A stretch of 64,000 nt of DNA from RI-153 sp963721725 (GTDB lineage: Bacteria > Chloroflexota > Anaerolineae > Caldilineales > Caldilineaceae). Below are positions 10,705 through 19,974 of the stretch, piece by piece. A program made the position numbers and the translations under genes. The stretch lies in contig CAVRLX010000020.1 in NCBI GenBank assembly GCA_963721725.1, positions 1 to 64,000 on the forward strand. Direction: 5' to 3'. The notes below the pieces were generated by a model. The model saw only the letters and a list, made by a program, of their open reading frames with translations. It searched no databases and had not been told where the DNA came from. Every line of letters starts with the position of its first letter. Within the stretch, counting starts at the first letter, position 1.

Positions 10705-11529
10705 TTAAGCGGGTTGCAACCAAGCGATGCTGGATGCGAGGCAAAAGAGCACTACTTTCAGTTCGAACCCAGCCGTTGAGGTGGCGTGAATGGACTTGGG
10801 TAACAAACGTTCAATCATGCTGCCTGCGGTTTCTACGGCGTGACGGTAGTGATATTGGAAGAAGTGAATCCAGCCTGCGAGCGGGCGCTTAGAGTTTTTC
10901 TTGCGAATCGGATAAAGGTGAATCTCTTTATCGGCCAGGATATCCTCCATGACATAATGGTTATAGGCTTTATCGCCGATGACCATCGAGCCCGGCGGCA
11001 GGTCGAAGTCGAAGAGTTCCAGCCCTGTCGTGTCGCTGAAACTGCCGCAGGTGAGGAAAAATTCTATGGGACGTCCCGTTTCGCTGACGAGCATGTGGAT
11101 TTTTAGCCCGTAAAAGTAGCGTCGTTTACTGGATTTGTAGCCGCGATAGGCTGCTTGTTGGTACAACCGACAGCGGGCGATACGGATATTGTCACAAACC
11201 GGGATGGGATAGGTATCGACACTATAGATATTTTCCTCACTTTCTGCTTTCCAGCATTCACCCAACAGGCTGAATAGCGTCAGAAAGTACGGCTTGACCC
11301 GATGCAGACGCCGACTCAAGCGGCTTTTGCCCAGCATACCAGGTATATAGCCTTGTTCCTTGAGCAGCAACCGAGCCGAGTTGTAGTTCCCGCCAAATTT
11401 GAGCGCAGCCACTATCCCGATGGTCATGATTTCGCCGTCGCTGACCTGGCATTGCTCGTCTTCATGGTGATCCAACGTATCGAGCAGATCGGCGCACAAG
11501 CAGTAAATGAGTATAATTTGTGTGTCCAT
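10705..11529 (-). CDS. IS982-family transposase
   Basis: 274 residues, intact DDE enzyme. It has YSVDTYPIPVCDNIRIARCR (first Asp) and KRRYFYGLKIHMLV, then MVIGDKAYNHYVMED (second Asp) and a C-terminal Glu around MIERLLPKSIH. The frame is undamaged, unlike many neighbours. The start codon is preceded by aggag, but AACCTCATGG over the start can pair with CCATGAGGTT 54 bases upstream in the mRNA (11526-11535 with 11580-11589), which would hide it. Reads opposite to the flanking genes. Confidence 0.9.
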   Translation of the reverse strand: MDTQIILIYCLCADLLDTLDHHEDEQCQVSDGEIMTIGIVAALKFGGNYNSARLLLKEQGYIPGMLGKSRLSRRLHRVKPYFLTLFSLLGECWKAESEENIYSVDTYPIPVCDNIRIARCRLYQQAAYRGYKSSKRRYFYGLKIHMLVSETGRPIEFFLTCGSFSDTTGLELFDFDLPPGSMVIGDKAYNHYVMEDILADKEIHLYPIRKKNSKRPLAGWIHFFQYHYRHAVETAGSMIERLLPKSIHATSTAGFELKVVLFCLASSIAWLQPA

Positions 11530-11589
11530 GAGGTTCTCCTGTCTGATTTATAGGCTTGGTCGTCCATAAATCGTACGGAAACCTCATGG
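11526..11589 (-). promoter_or_regulatory. Hairpin covering the transposase start codon
   Basis: A perfect 10-base inverted repeat (CCATGAGGTT 11526-11535, AACCTCATGG 11580-11589). In the transposase mRNA the downstream arm contains the start ATG and abuts the ribosome site. Such folds limit translation of transposase when read from outside promoters in other IS elements; here this is inference. Confidence 0.5.
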
Positions 11590-11693
11590 TTTCTCCAACT
11601 TTTCTTACCGCTATACGTAGTTTTTTAAGGTCTAGGTAGTGATGACGTCTCTAACAATACCTAATATCCAATGCCCAATACCCAGTACCCACC

Positions 11694-12773
11694 ATGATCT
11701 ACCTCTTCCTTGACGCCGACGACTTTCTCGCCAGCCGCAAAATTGCGGCATTAAAGCGCGCCCTGGGCGATGCCGAGATGGCAGATTTGAACTTTTCCAG
11801 TGTGGAGGGGCCGCGCAGCAACGCCGCCGAGCTTTTCTACCTGGCCGAGACTATGCCCTTTCTCACCGAGCGGCGGCTGCTGGTGGTCAATGGCTATCTG
11901 GCCCATCTGGACAAGCGCATGGGAGCCAGCAAAGGCACGGACAACGCTGCTTATGATGAGGCGGCTGTGTTGTTGACCGGCTTTACCCGCCCGGTGGAGA
12001 CCTGTGACATGGTCTTTGTGGATGGCAGCGTAGACAAGCGTCGCCATTTGTGGAAGGGCTTCACCCAGAGCAAGGATGGCACGGAACGCAAGATCACAGG
12101 GCTGGCTGATCTGGCGACGGGCAAGCAGATCGTCTTGGAAGAGCTAGCCACGCCCGATCCCAAACAGTTGCCGGGGTGGATCGCGGGCAAGGCCAAAGCT
12201 GAGAAAATCGACATTGACGGCGCGGCAGTGGCAATGCTGGCAAACTTTGTGGGCGCGGATCTGCGGCGGCTGGAAAACGAATTGGCAAAACTGGCGGCCT
12301 ATGCTGCGGGGCGGCGCATTACCGGAGCAGACGTGCAAAAAATGGTGAGCGACGCCAGCGAGGCCCTGATCTGGGATCTCACCGACACGCTGAGCCTGCG
12401 TGACGGGCGCAAGGCCATGACCGCGCTCTATGAGCTGCGCCGTGGCGACGCCAACCCCTTTTATCTGCTGACCATGATGGCGCGCCAATACCGGATCTTG
12501 ATCAAAGTGAAGGATGCCGTGCAGACCGGCGGCGGCAACGAGTACGATATTGCCAAACGTGTGGGCGAAAGTCCCTATCCTGTGAAGAAGGCCATGGCCC
12601 AGACCCGCGCCTATTCTATCCGCGAGCTAGAGGGGATTATGGATCAACTATTGCGCGCCGACTTTGCCATGAAGACCGGAGCCGATCCCGAGACGGAGAT
12701 CGACGTGCTGGTGGCGGAGTTGACCGAGCGGGATGAAGGCAAAAGGCAAAGTGCAAAAGGCAAACGTAGTTAA
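11694..12773 (+). CDS. holA: DNA polymerase III delta subunit
   Basis: 359 residues, normal for HolA, the clamp-loader subunit that opens the beta sliding clamp. It starts MIYLFLDADDFLASRKI, as in HolA of this group, then FLTERRLLVVNGY, LPGWIAGKAKAE and the AAA+ lid region with LANFVGADLRRLENELAKLA, and ends in a helical collar (LIWDLTDTLSLRDGRKAM). The last ~12 residues (GKRQSAKGKRS) are encoded by a tandem caaaaggcaaa word and look like an added tail. No ribosome site is obvious; the upstream DNA is the right arm of the palindrome split by the IS. Confidence 0.88.
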   Translation: MIYLFLDADDFLASRKIAALKRALGDAEMADLNFSSVEGPRSNAAELFYLAETMPFLTERRLLVVNGYLAHLDKRMGASKGTDNAAYDEAAVLLTGFTRPVETCDMVFVDGSVDKRRHLWKGFTQSKDGTERKITGLADLATGKQIVLEELATPDPKQLPGWIAGKAKAEKIDIDGAAVAMLANFVGADLRRLENELAKLAAYAAGRRITGADVQKMVSDASEALIWDLTDTLSLRDGRKAMTALYELRRGDANPFYLLTMMARQYRILIKVKDAVQTGGGNEYDIAKRVGESPYPVKKAMAQTRAYSIRELEGIMDQLLRADFAMKTGADPETEIDVLVAELTERDEGKRQSAKGKRS

Positions 12774-12823
12774 TACCACTTCGCCCGATCGTCAGTCCCA
12801 TTTTATCGAAAAGAGAGCCTCCC

Positions 12824-14105
12824 ATGACCCTTTCAACAATCTACGCAATCCCCGGCCCAGAAACAGTGAGCCGAACGCTTTTTGACAATGGCATCACCGT
12901 GCTGGTACGCGAGAACCCGGCTGCGCCTGTGGTGGTCTTGGATGGCTATTTGCCCACGGGCAGCATCCACGACCCAGCGGGCAAGACCGGGCTGAGCGCG
13001 TTTACGGCCTCTCTGCTCACCCGTGGCAGCCAGCGCTATGATTTCGACACGTTCAACGAGACCGTGGAATCGGTGGGGGCCAGTATCACCGTGAGCGGCG
13101 GCACCCACGTCACTAGTTTTGGCACAGAGAGCCTCACGGAAGATTTCGCCAATATGGTGGGGCTGCTGGCCGATGTGCTGCGCCATCCGCTCTTTCCGCC
13201 AGAGCAGATCGAGCGGGTGCGCGCCCAGTGGTTGGTGCGCCTGCAAGAGCGTGAGCAAAATACGCGCAGCCGGGCCTATCTCCGCTTTGGCGAGAGGATC
13301 TACGGCGATCACCCCTACGGACGGTCTACGTCGGGCTATCCAGAGACGATTAGCGCGCTGACGCGGGATGATCTGGTGGCCTTTCACCGCCAGCGCTACA
13401 CCCCCAACGGGGCCATTATTGTGGTGAGTGGGGCTATTGAGACCGCCGCCGTGTTGGCGCTGCTGCAAGAGGCCCTGGGTGATTGGACGGGCGCGCCAGC
13501 GGATCAGGCGATCCCATCTGTGAGAGCGCTAACTGGGAGCAGCCAAGAGCGTATCGCCATGCCTGGCAAGGTGCAGTCGGATATTGTAATGGGGTGCCTC
13601 ACGATCCCGCGCAGCCATCCCGACTATTACCCCATGCAGGTTGCCAACAATATCCTGGGGCGTTTCGGCATGATGGGCCGTCTGGGCGAAACCGTGCGCG
13701 AAAAAGCAGGGGCTGGCCTATTACAGCTATAGCATGGTGGATACGGATATTGAAACCGGGGCGTGGATCGCGGTGGCAGGCGTAAACCCAACCAATGTGG
13801 ATCTGGCAATTGCCAGCATCTTGGCCGAATTTGAGCGCTTGGGCAACGAGCCAGTGAGTGCCGAGGAGCTTTCGGACAGTCAGGCCAACATGACCGGTTC
13901 GCTGCCGTTGCGCCTGGAGACCAACGAAGGCGTCACCGGACTGCTGCTTAATATGGAATGGTACGGACTGGGACTCGATTACGTGCAGACCTATCCGGGC
14001 CGCATCAATGCCGTCACTGCCGAGGATATCCAACGGGTCGCGCACACTTATTTACGATCAGATGCGTACACGCTGGTGGTGGCTGGGCCGGAGCTTGGGG
14101 GCTAG
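12824..14105 (+). CDS. M16-family peptidase homologue lacking the zinc site (frameshifted)
   Basis: About 427 residues when joined. An extra A in an A-run near 13706 separates the halves; repaired sequence REKQGLAYYSYSMV. Two M16 domains: the N-terminal one has GSIHDPAGKTGLSAFTASLL exactly where active M16 enzymes have the HxxEH zinc motif, which is absent here; the C-terminal one has FGMMGRLGETVREK. In M16B heterodimers one subunit is normally zinc-free and works with an active partner, but no partner gene is adjacent. The product may be a non-catalytic subunit. ATG 12824 follows agagag. Confidence 0.78.
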
Positions 14106-14110
14106 GGATT

Positions 14111-14144
14111 GGGGATTGGGTGTTTTTCAGAACACCCAATCCCC
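14111..14144. terminator. Bidirectional terminator-like hairpin
   Basis: GGGGATTGGGTGTT (14111-14124) and AACACCCAATCCCC (14131-14144), a perfect 14-base stem with a 6-base loop between two convergent genes. It belongs to the GATTGG word family. The T-run falls in the loop, so termination is uncertain. Confidence 0.6.
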
Positions 14145-14161
14145 ACCCTACTTCGTTTCAC

Positions 14162-14849
14162 TTATTGGGGCGGGTGTGCTGCCACAAAGGCGTTAATCGC
14201 TTCTGCCTCGGCCTCGACTGTTGCACAGGGATCCACCCGATCTTCGGGGACGCTGCCCGTGGCTGCCCCGGTCAGCACATCCACAATGATCTGCGCGCGG
14301 GTTATCTCTGCCGATACACACTGTAGCAGCGTTTGCTGCGCGGCTGCGATCTCCTGTGGTGCGGGGTTTGCGTTGAACGTCTCGATCAGTGCCTCTCCCC
14401 CACTGATGATCTCCTCATAAATAGATTGCATCTTCGGTGCAATCGTCTCTTGCACCACCCGATCCATGCCTGCATCGCTGCGCCCCGACGCCTGCGCTTT
14501 CATATAAATAATCAGCAACTGGCCGTAGGTCAGGTTATTCAGCGCGCCGGCATCCTGAATTTTGGTCTCCAAGCCGCGCTTGCGTTCGGCAATGGGACCA
14601 CGCGCGCCAGGCGTTGAACTGTTCCAGTGCCGGCCCGGCGTAATAGGCATAGGTCTGTTCGGCGCTGAGATTGGGGGGAGCAGTGGGGATGGGGGTCGGT
14701 GCCGGGGCCTCTGCCACGGCAGGCGTCCCCCCACTGGACGTGACAGGGGCGGGATCATCGTTGTTGAAAAAACCGCCAAAGATCAGCACCACCGCCACCA
14801 CGATCACCACCACGCCGCCGATGAGGAGCGGCAATAAATTTCGATTCAT
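14162..14849 (-). CDS. Membrane-anchored extracytoplasmic protein, unknown (frameshifted)
   Basis: About 228 residues when joined near 14605. N-terminal membrane anchor (LLPLLIGGVVVIVVAVVLIF) is followed by a Pro/Ala/Thr linker and an Ala-rich helical domain (YAYYAGPALEQFNAW, then IAERKRGLETKIQDAGALNN and a segment with two Cys, LLQCVSAEI and VDPCATVEAE). I recognise no family. The two Cys could form a disulfide outside the cell. Reads convergently to the M16-like gene. The break is single-base and probably a sequence error. Confidence 0.55.
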
Positions 14850-14916
14850 GCGATAAGTCCTTTACGAAATAGTAGAAACATTCAGAATAGAGAGCAAATA
14901 AGCCAGATAATCAGCC

Positions 14917-16460
14917 TCAATTGCAACTGGGGCGTTGCGTGTCCCGCCAGTCAGGAGAGTGCGCCTCCAGATAGTCTATGATCTGCGGGTCGCTGATGGC
15001 AAGACAGTTGTTGCCGACTGACAGTTTGGTCATACTTGTAAGGTTCGTGATCTCCGCGGGCAGGCTGCTCAGTTGATTGTAATCTAGATAGAGCACATTG
15101 AGATAAGAGAGGTTCCCTATCTCCGCCGGCAGGCTACTCAATTGATTGTCAGTAAGATAAAGCCGCTCGAGATCAGAGAGGTTGCCCACCTCCGAGGGCA
15201 GACTGCTCAGTTGATTGCCAGAAAGACTGAGCCCCCGGAGATAAGAGAGGTTGCCTATCTCTGCAGGTAGGCTGCTCAGTTGGTTATCCCAAAGATAAAG
15301 CTCCCTAAGATAAGAGAGGTTACCTATCTCCGGGGGCAGGCTGCTCAGTTGATTGCCAGCAAGACTGAACCACCAGAGATCGGAGAAATTGCCTATCTCC
15401 GGCGGTAGGCTGCTCAGTTGATTATCAGAAAGCCTGAGCCCCTGGAGATGAGAGAGATTCCATATCTCTGCAGGCAGACTGCTCAGTTGATTGCGTTCAA
15501 GATAGAGCTCCCTAAGATTAGAAAGATTGCCTATCTCCGGGGGCAGGCTGCTCAGTTGATTGCCAGCAAGAGAAAGCACCGCAAGCCCAGGGAAGTTCCA
15601 TATCTGCGGGGGCAGGCTGATCAGTTGATTGTCAGCAAGAGAAAGCTGCCCGAGATTAGAGAGGTTACCTATCTCCGGGGGCAGGCTGCTCAGTTGATTG
15701 CCAGCAAGATGGAGATGCCAGAGATCAGAGAGGTTACCTATCTCCGGGGGCAGGCTGCTCAGTTGATTGCCAGCAAGATGGAGATGCCAGAGAATCAGAG
15801 AGGCTGCCTATCTCCGGGGGCAGGCTGCTCAGTTGGTTATCCCAAAGATAAAGCTCCTTAAGAATCAGAGAGGCTGCCTACCTCCGGGGGCAGGCTGCTC
15901 AGTTGATTGCCAGCAAGATGGAGATGCCAGAGTTTAGAGAGGTTACCTATCTGCGGGGGCAGGCTGCTCAGTTGATTGTCATTAAGGTAAAGCCACCTGA
16001 GGTTAAGGAGGTTGCCTACCTCCGGGGGCAGGCTGCTCAGTTGATTGCCCTCAAGAAAAAGAAGTTCAAGCGCAGAGAGGTTACCTATCTCCGGGGGAAC
16101 TGTTCCAACCAGGTTGATTTGCACCAACTGAATCCTAGAAACATGGCCTTCAGTACATACAATGCCGAACCAGGAACAAGGGGCAGCTGTATTCAGCCAT
16201 CCCTCTGAGTAAGACCATGAAACCGGTGCGCCACCCAACCAGCCGGGATTGGTGGCAATCCAGAGAGCCACCAGCGCCTCACATTCCTGCTGCGGTATCT
16301 CCGTCACCCCTTCACAGCCAAAGGGCTTGTACACGCTGGGCAGGTAGTAGGTATACGCTGGCGGCTCTTGCCCTCGGGCCACCTCCTGTTCACCCGACAA
16401 CAACAGAAACACCGCCAGCACCACCAGCCATCCTAGCCCACGGTAAACAATTTTCATCAT
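14917..16460 (-). pseudogene. Secreted leucine-rich-repeat protein with two identical frameshifts
   Basis: Signal peptide (LGWLVVLAVFLLL), then a plant-type LRR N-cap (WIATNPGW, CSWFGIVCTEGHVSRIQL) and about 17 repeats of 23 residues with core NQLSSLPPEIGNLS, ending in a short cap with a final Cys (TQRPSCN). Two extra A bases, near 15858 and near 15786, each move the frame by one. Both lie in the same 20-base context (agaatcagagaggctgccta), which other units lack. This suggests that one insertion was copied to a second unit by duplication or conversion, so decay is more likely real here than in other broken genes. Such proteins usually bind other proteins at the cell surface. Confidence 0.75.
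15040..16110 (-). repeat. Tandem 69-base LRR coding repeats
   Basis: About 17 head-to-tail units of 69 bases, each with the near-constant core gggggcaggctgctcagttg on the plus strand, encoding NQLSSLPPE. Units at 15661-15790 are nearly identical, a sign of recent duplication. Confidence 0.8.
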
Positions 16461-16534
16461 ACACTCCTTATCGGCGAATCCATGCCAAAGCCGTTTGGAA
16501 AATCTGCACCAGCCGTCCCATCCATCCTGGCTTC

Positions 16535-17918
16535 TCAGCCGCCCACCACCGGCGCGTCTTCATCGCGCTCGATTTCCAGCAGCACCGCACGCATCACCTC
16601 GAAGCCAAGTTCCACCTCTTCACGGCTAATCGTAAGCGGCGGGCAGAGGCGGATCGCCTTGGCACCGGCGGTGAGGGTGAGCACACCGCGGTGGAAACAG
16701 CGATCCATCCATTCGTGGGCCGTATGTTTGTCGGCCACGTCCAGCCCGATCATTAGCCCGAGGCCGCGCACGCGCTGTAACAGGCTGCACTCGTCGGCCA
16801 GTTCTCGGAACTTCGCCATGAGGAAGTCGCCCTGCTCGACGGCATTTTGCATCAGCCCTTCCTGTTCGATGACGCGGATGTTGGCAAGCGCCGCCGCGCA
16901 GCCCAGCGGGTTGCCGCCCCAAGTGCTGCCGTGGGCAGCCTGCGGCCAGCCCATCAAGCCTGTGCGTGCCATAAACGCGCCTACGGGCACGCCGCTGGAG
17001 ATGCCCTTCGCCATGCAGATCACGTCGGGCTGCACGCCCCAATGTTCCACGGCGAACCATTTTCCCGTGCGGCCAAAGCCGGTCTGCACCTCGTCGGCGA
17101 TTAAAAAGATGCCGTGGCGGTCGCAGATCTCGCGCAGCGCTTGAAAGAAACCATCCGGCGGGACGACATAGCCGCCTTCGCCCTGGATCGGCTCCACCAC
17201 AATCGCCGCCACTTCATCTGGCGGCGTTGTCGTCTCGAAAATTTCGCTAAACTGTCGATAGATCTCCTGCCGCCCCCACTGGGTTTCGTCCATGCCCGCC
17301 GGGCAATCGTCCCGGTTGGGGAAGGCCAGATGGGTGACGCCGCTGAGCAGTGCGCCAAAGCCGCGGCGTTGGATGGCTTTGCTGGCGGTCAGGCTCGAGC
17401 GCGCCCATGGTGCGCCCGTGAAAGCCGCCGCGGAAGGCGATCATGCGGCTGCGGCCTGTGTGATAGCGCGCCAGTTTCAGCGCACCTTCCACCGATTCTG
17501 TGCCGCTGTTGGTGAGAAAGACCTGCCAGCCGTCGCTGTAGCTGCCTTTGGGGGCCAGGTCCACCAACTTTTGGCTGAGTTCGGCATAGCCAGGGCTATA
17601 GACATCGCTGCCGCCCGCGTGGATCAGCCGGGCGGCCTGGTCTTGTATCGCCTTCACCACGGCGGGGTGGCAATGGCCGGTGGCACAGACGGCGATGCCG
17701 GCGAAGAGATCGAGAAAGCGGTTGCCGTCTACATCGGTGATCCAGCAGCCGTCACCACTTTCGGGAACCAGCGGATAGACGCGCCCCAGGCAGTTGCTCG
17801 TCACTGCTTCATCACGCGCAATGTGAGCGCTCGCCTTGGGTCCCGGCAGCGGTCCGTCAATGTGAATGCCCTTTGATTTTAACTCAACCCCTTCAAAAGT
17901 TTGCGTCATCGTTGACAC
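16535..17918 (-). CDS. Class III PLP aminotransferase, GABA/acetylornithine type (frameshifted)
   Basis: About 460 residues when joined. One extra G near 17393 breaks the frame; repaired GRTMGALSLTASKAIQRRG. PLP enzyme with SGTESVEGALKLARYHTGR phosphate-binding region, GEGGYVVPP, IFLIADEVQTGFGRTGKWF (Asp that holds the pyridine nitrogen) and the catalytic Lys in MAKGISSGVP. Likely substrates are omega-amino acids such as 4-aminobutyrate or ornithine derivatives. A GTG start at 17918, 6 bases after aaggagg, fits better than the ATG at 17909. It is the last gene of a three-gene operon after a lipoprotein and a cyanophycinase-like gene, which suggests amino-acid catabolism. Confidence 0.85.
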
Positions 17919-17993
17919 AGGATACCTCCTTGTAAAAAGAAGAATAATGCGTAAAGAGTAGAAGAGCATATCTACGCTTTACTCATTTTCCCC

Positions 17994-18885
17994 TCACACA
18001 CACTCCCCACCCGGCACAGCCCGGTCTGGGATATCACTCTCTTGGGGGCGCTTTGGCGTGCGGTTGTTAAGGTCAAACGTATAGCCCGGCCCGATTACAT
18101 GCAGTTTGGCCCCCAACAGGCTGAGCGGTGTGTCGCGGCGCGCCTCATGCACGTCGGTATAGGTCATCTCGGCCCCGTCCACCACCGAGCGCGCTGTTCT
18201 CGCCGAAGATCTCCAGCGTGTTGTCGGCATAGATCGCCGCGCCGGTGTTGACCTCTAGCCCTACGCCCGCCAAAAACGGATTATAGGCCACGGCACAGAG
18301 CAGACGGGCCAGCCGATTCCAGCCATCGGCAGGATCGGTGGGGGTGGTGTCCAACACCAGCCGGTTGGTGATCCCCAGCCCTGGCGCAAACTGGATCTGG
18401 TGGCGGCGCAGCAGGGGCAAGCGCTCTTCGTCGTTGTGATCAAACGCGATCATATGTTCGCAGAGCAGCGCGGCGGCCTGTCCATAGCCCCCAATAATTT
18501 TACCACGCGCATTGGAGCGGCGGATGGCCTGGGCCAATGGCGTGCCGCCTAGCACACTTGCCAGCCGCAGGGGATTTGCCCCCAGGAACAGAATCCCGGT
18601 AGCCCCTTCCACTTCGCTGAGCGTGGCCGGGTGTAGGGCGGCTTCGCGGCTCTCCACGGCCAAGATATGTACCGAGTCGGATTCCCACGATTGGAAGAGC
18701 GCTGTACAATGAGCAGCGAGGGCTTTCCCGGCGTCATCGGCAGCAAGCAGCACCAAGCGCGCGCCATAGGCTCCCGCTTCTTCCCAGAAGTGCTGCAAAA
18801 GCGCATTTTCAGCCTGGGCGGTGATGCATTGGTTGATGAACAAAATGGAACCGCGGGTGTATCCGGCGGGGGTAGGTGCGGGCAT
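17994..18885 (-). CDS. Cyanophycinase-like protein without catalytic residues (frameshifted)
   Basis: About 297 residues when joined near 18190. The fold signature of peptidase family S51/CphB is clear: ATGILFLGANPLRLASVL, then GKIIGGYGQAAALLCEHMI, FAPGLGI, GVGLEVNTGAAIY and VVDGAEMTYTDV. Active CphB has a nucleophile Ser in GGTSAGA and a His in a DTHF-type motif. Here these read GGYGQAA and DTTPTD, so Ser and His are both gone. It is probably a non-catalytic relative, a binder or regulator. It stands between a lipoprotein and a class III aminotransferase on the same strand. Confidence 0.75.
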
Positions 18886-18897
18886 GGTCGGTAGCCT

Positions 18898-19608
18898 CTA
18901 AAATTGAATACGGTGGATAAATTCACGCAGGGTGGGCTGGATCGTTGTAAAATCGGCGGCGGGTAGGGTGAACGTGATCACAACAAGGGACTCGCCTGTG
19001 GGATCGAGCAGCGCCACCTGCCAGCCCTGTAATGGCTGATCATCAAGCTGATACATAGCCCCGTCCACGCTGTAGTGGATCGATGCCACTTCTAGCCCTT
19101 GCGGTCGCAACCCGGCCACGACCTCAGCGCTTTCGGCCTCAATATAGGGCAGTGTGTTAAGTTGCTTCTCTAGCAGATTTGCATAGGCATCCAACGAAAG
19201 CGGCTCAGCGGGCATAACCATCAGGGTGACGGTGGGCGTGTAGTTGTGCGACGAGGGTAGCACGCCGATCACTGCAAACGCGGCGAGATTCTCTGGCGCG
19301 CTTTGAATCATGTCTAGAACGGGGGCGAGATCCGCAGCGGCGTTCGCGCTGAGCGCATCTACCGGCGCGGTCATATCGGCAGGGGCAAAAAGCTGCCATT
19401 CCGGGGGATGAGCCAATGTCAGCTTTTCATCTGGGGTTGTAAAGCTCTGCCAGCCTTCGGAGGTTGCCGCAGGCGTCGCTAGGGGCGGCTCGGCAGTCAA
19501 CACCACTGGCGTGGTCTGGGCCGGGGCCGCGCCGGGCAACGTCAGCGCGCAGCCCGCGGCCAGCAAGCTGATCCAACATGCACACAGTACGATGATCTCT
19601 CTAGGCAT
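18898..19608 (-). CDS. Lipoprotein of unknown function
   Basis: 236 residues. Lipobox LLAAGCAL near residue 18-20, then a short Ala/Pro/Thr linker and a domain starting SFTTPDEKLTLAHPPEWQLF, which resembles the PsbP/DcrB-like folds often seen in stress-related lipoproteins; this similarity is by eye. Ends DFTTIQPTLREFIHRIQF. The ATG at 19608 has aaaggg upstream and is preferred to longer upstream starts that read through repeat DNA. The cyanophycinase-like gene starts 12 bases downstream. Confidence 0.65.
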   Translation of the reverse strand: MPREIIVLCACWISLLAAGCALTLPGAAPAQTTPVVLTAEPPLATPAATSEGWQSFTTPDEKLTLAHPPEWQLFAPADMTAPVDALSANAAADLAPVLDMIQSAPENLAAFAVIGVLPSSHNYTPTVTLMVMPAEPLSLDAYANLLEKQLNTLPYIEAESAEVVAGLRPQGLEVASIHYSVDGAMYQLDDQPLQGWQVALLDPTGESLVVITFTLPAADFTTIQPTLREFIHRIQF

Positions 19609-19717
19609 AACAAACCCTTTCTTCAATCGCGCAGTGCGCCATGGGACAAGGACCGAACCTATTCTAGCAGAGGGGAGAGCGGAACCCAAAGCGCAGCCAG
19701 TGGAAAAACAGAGAGAA

Positions 19718-19820
19718 AAAATTAACGCAAAGGCGCAGAGATGCAAAGGCGCAGAGGGGAAGACCGCGAATAATCGGGACCTACTCCGCATCCTCTTCTG
19801 TGCACCTTTGCGTTAATTTT
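19718..19820. repeat. Intergenic palindrome, CGCAAAG family
   Basis: AAAATTAACGCAAAGG (19718-19733) is inverted at 19805-19820. Inside are direct copies of gcaaaggcgcagag. Related to copies at 5023, 7871 and 44877. Confidence 0.75.
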
Positions 19821-19885
19821 CTCTTTTTGCAACGCGCTTTGAGACCGGACCCGTCGCGCCTGCTATCGAGCCTATACTGGGTGGT

Positions 19886-19914
19886 TTGCGTGGCCCTTGC
19901 GGGTATGCTATTAT
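19886..19914 (+). promoter_or_regulatory. Candidate promoter for the LysM lipoprotein gene
   Basis: TTGCGT (19886-19891), 17 bases, then TGC plus TATTAT (19909-19914). Leader about 55 nt to the ATG at 19975. Confidence 0.45.
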
Positions 19915-19974
19915 CCCAGCCAACACGCTGACCACTGCGACCACTCCCTCGCCTCGGAGAAAGAACGCACATCT

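Larger units (their letters stand above)
10670..11640 (-). mobile_element. IS982-family insertion sequence (approximate ends)
   Basis: One transposase gene between DUF6391 and holA. A possible terminal repeat is ACTACCTA (10670-10677) against TAGGTAGT (11633-11640), 8 bases, giving an element of about 970 bp, a normal IS982 size. No convincing target duplication is visible, so both ends are tentative. Confidence 0.55.
10655..11680. repeat. Inverted word repeat flanking the IS982 copy
   Basis: TATTGGGTATTGGATA (10655-10670) pairs with TATCCAATGCCCAATA (11665-11680), 15 of 16 bases. The IS lies between the arms, which suggests that it inserted into the centre of one of the host's intergenic palindromes. 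Confidence 0.6.
19609..19974. other. Divergent intergenic region between lipoprotein and LysM genes
   Basis: No gene seen. It contains a CGCAAAG-family palindrome (19718-19820) and a candidate extended -10 promoter for the LysM gene (19886-19914). Confidence 0.6.

Noticed and set aside
15040..16110. CRISPR array
   Set aside because: The 69-base units are head to tail without spacers and encode LRRs.
15418..16208. Plus-strand open frames with repeated GQAAQLI units
   Set aside because: They are the complement of the LRR coding repeats. The minus strand has signal peptide, N-cap and LRR consensus.
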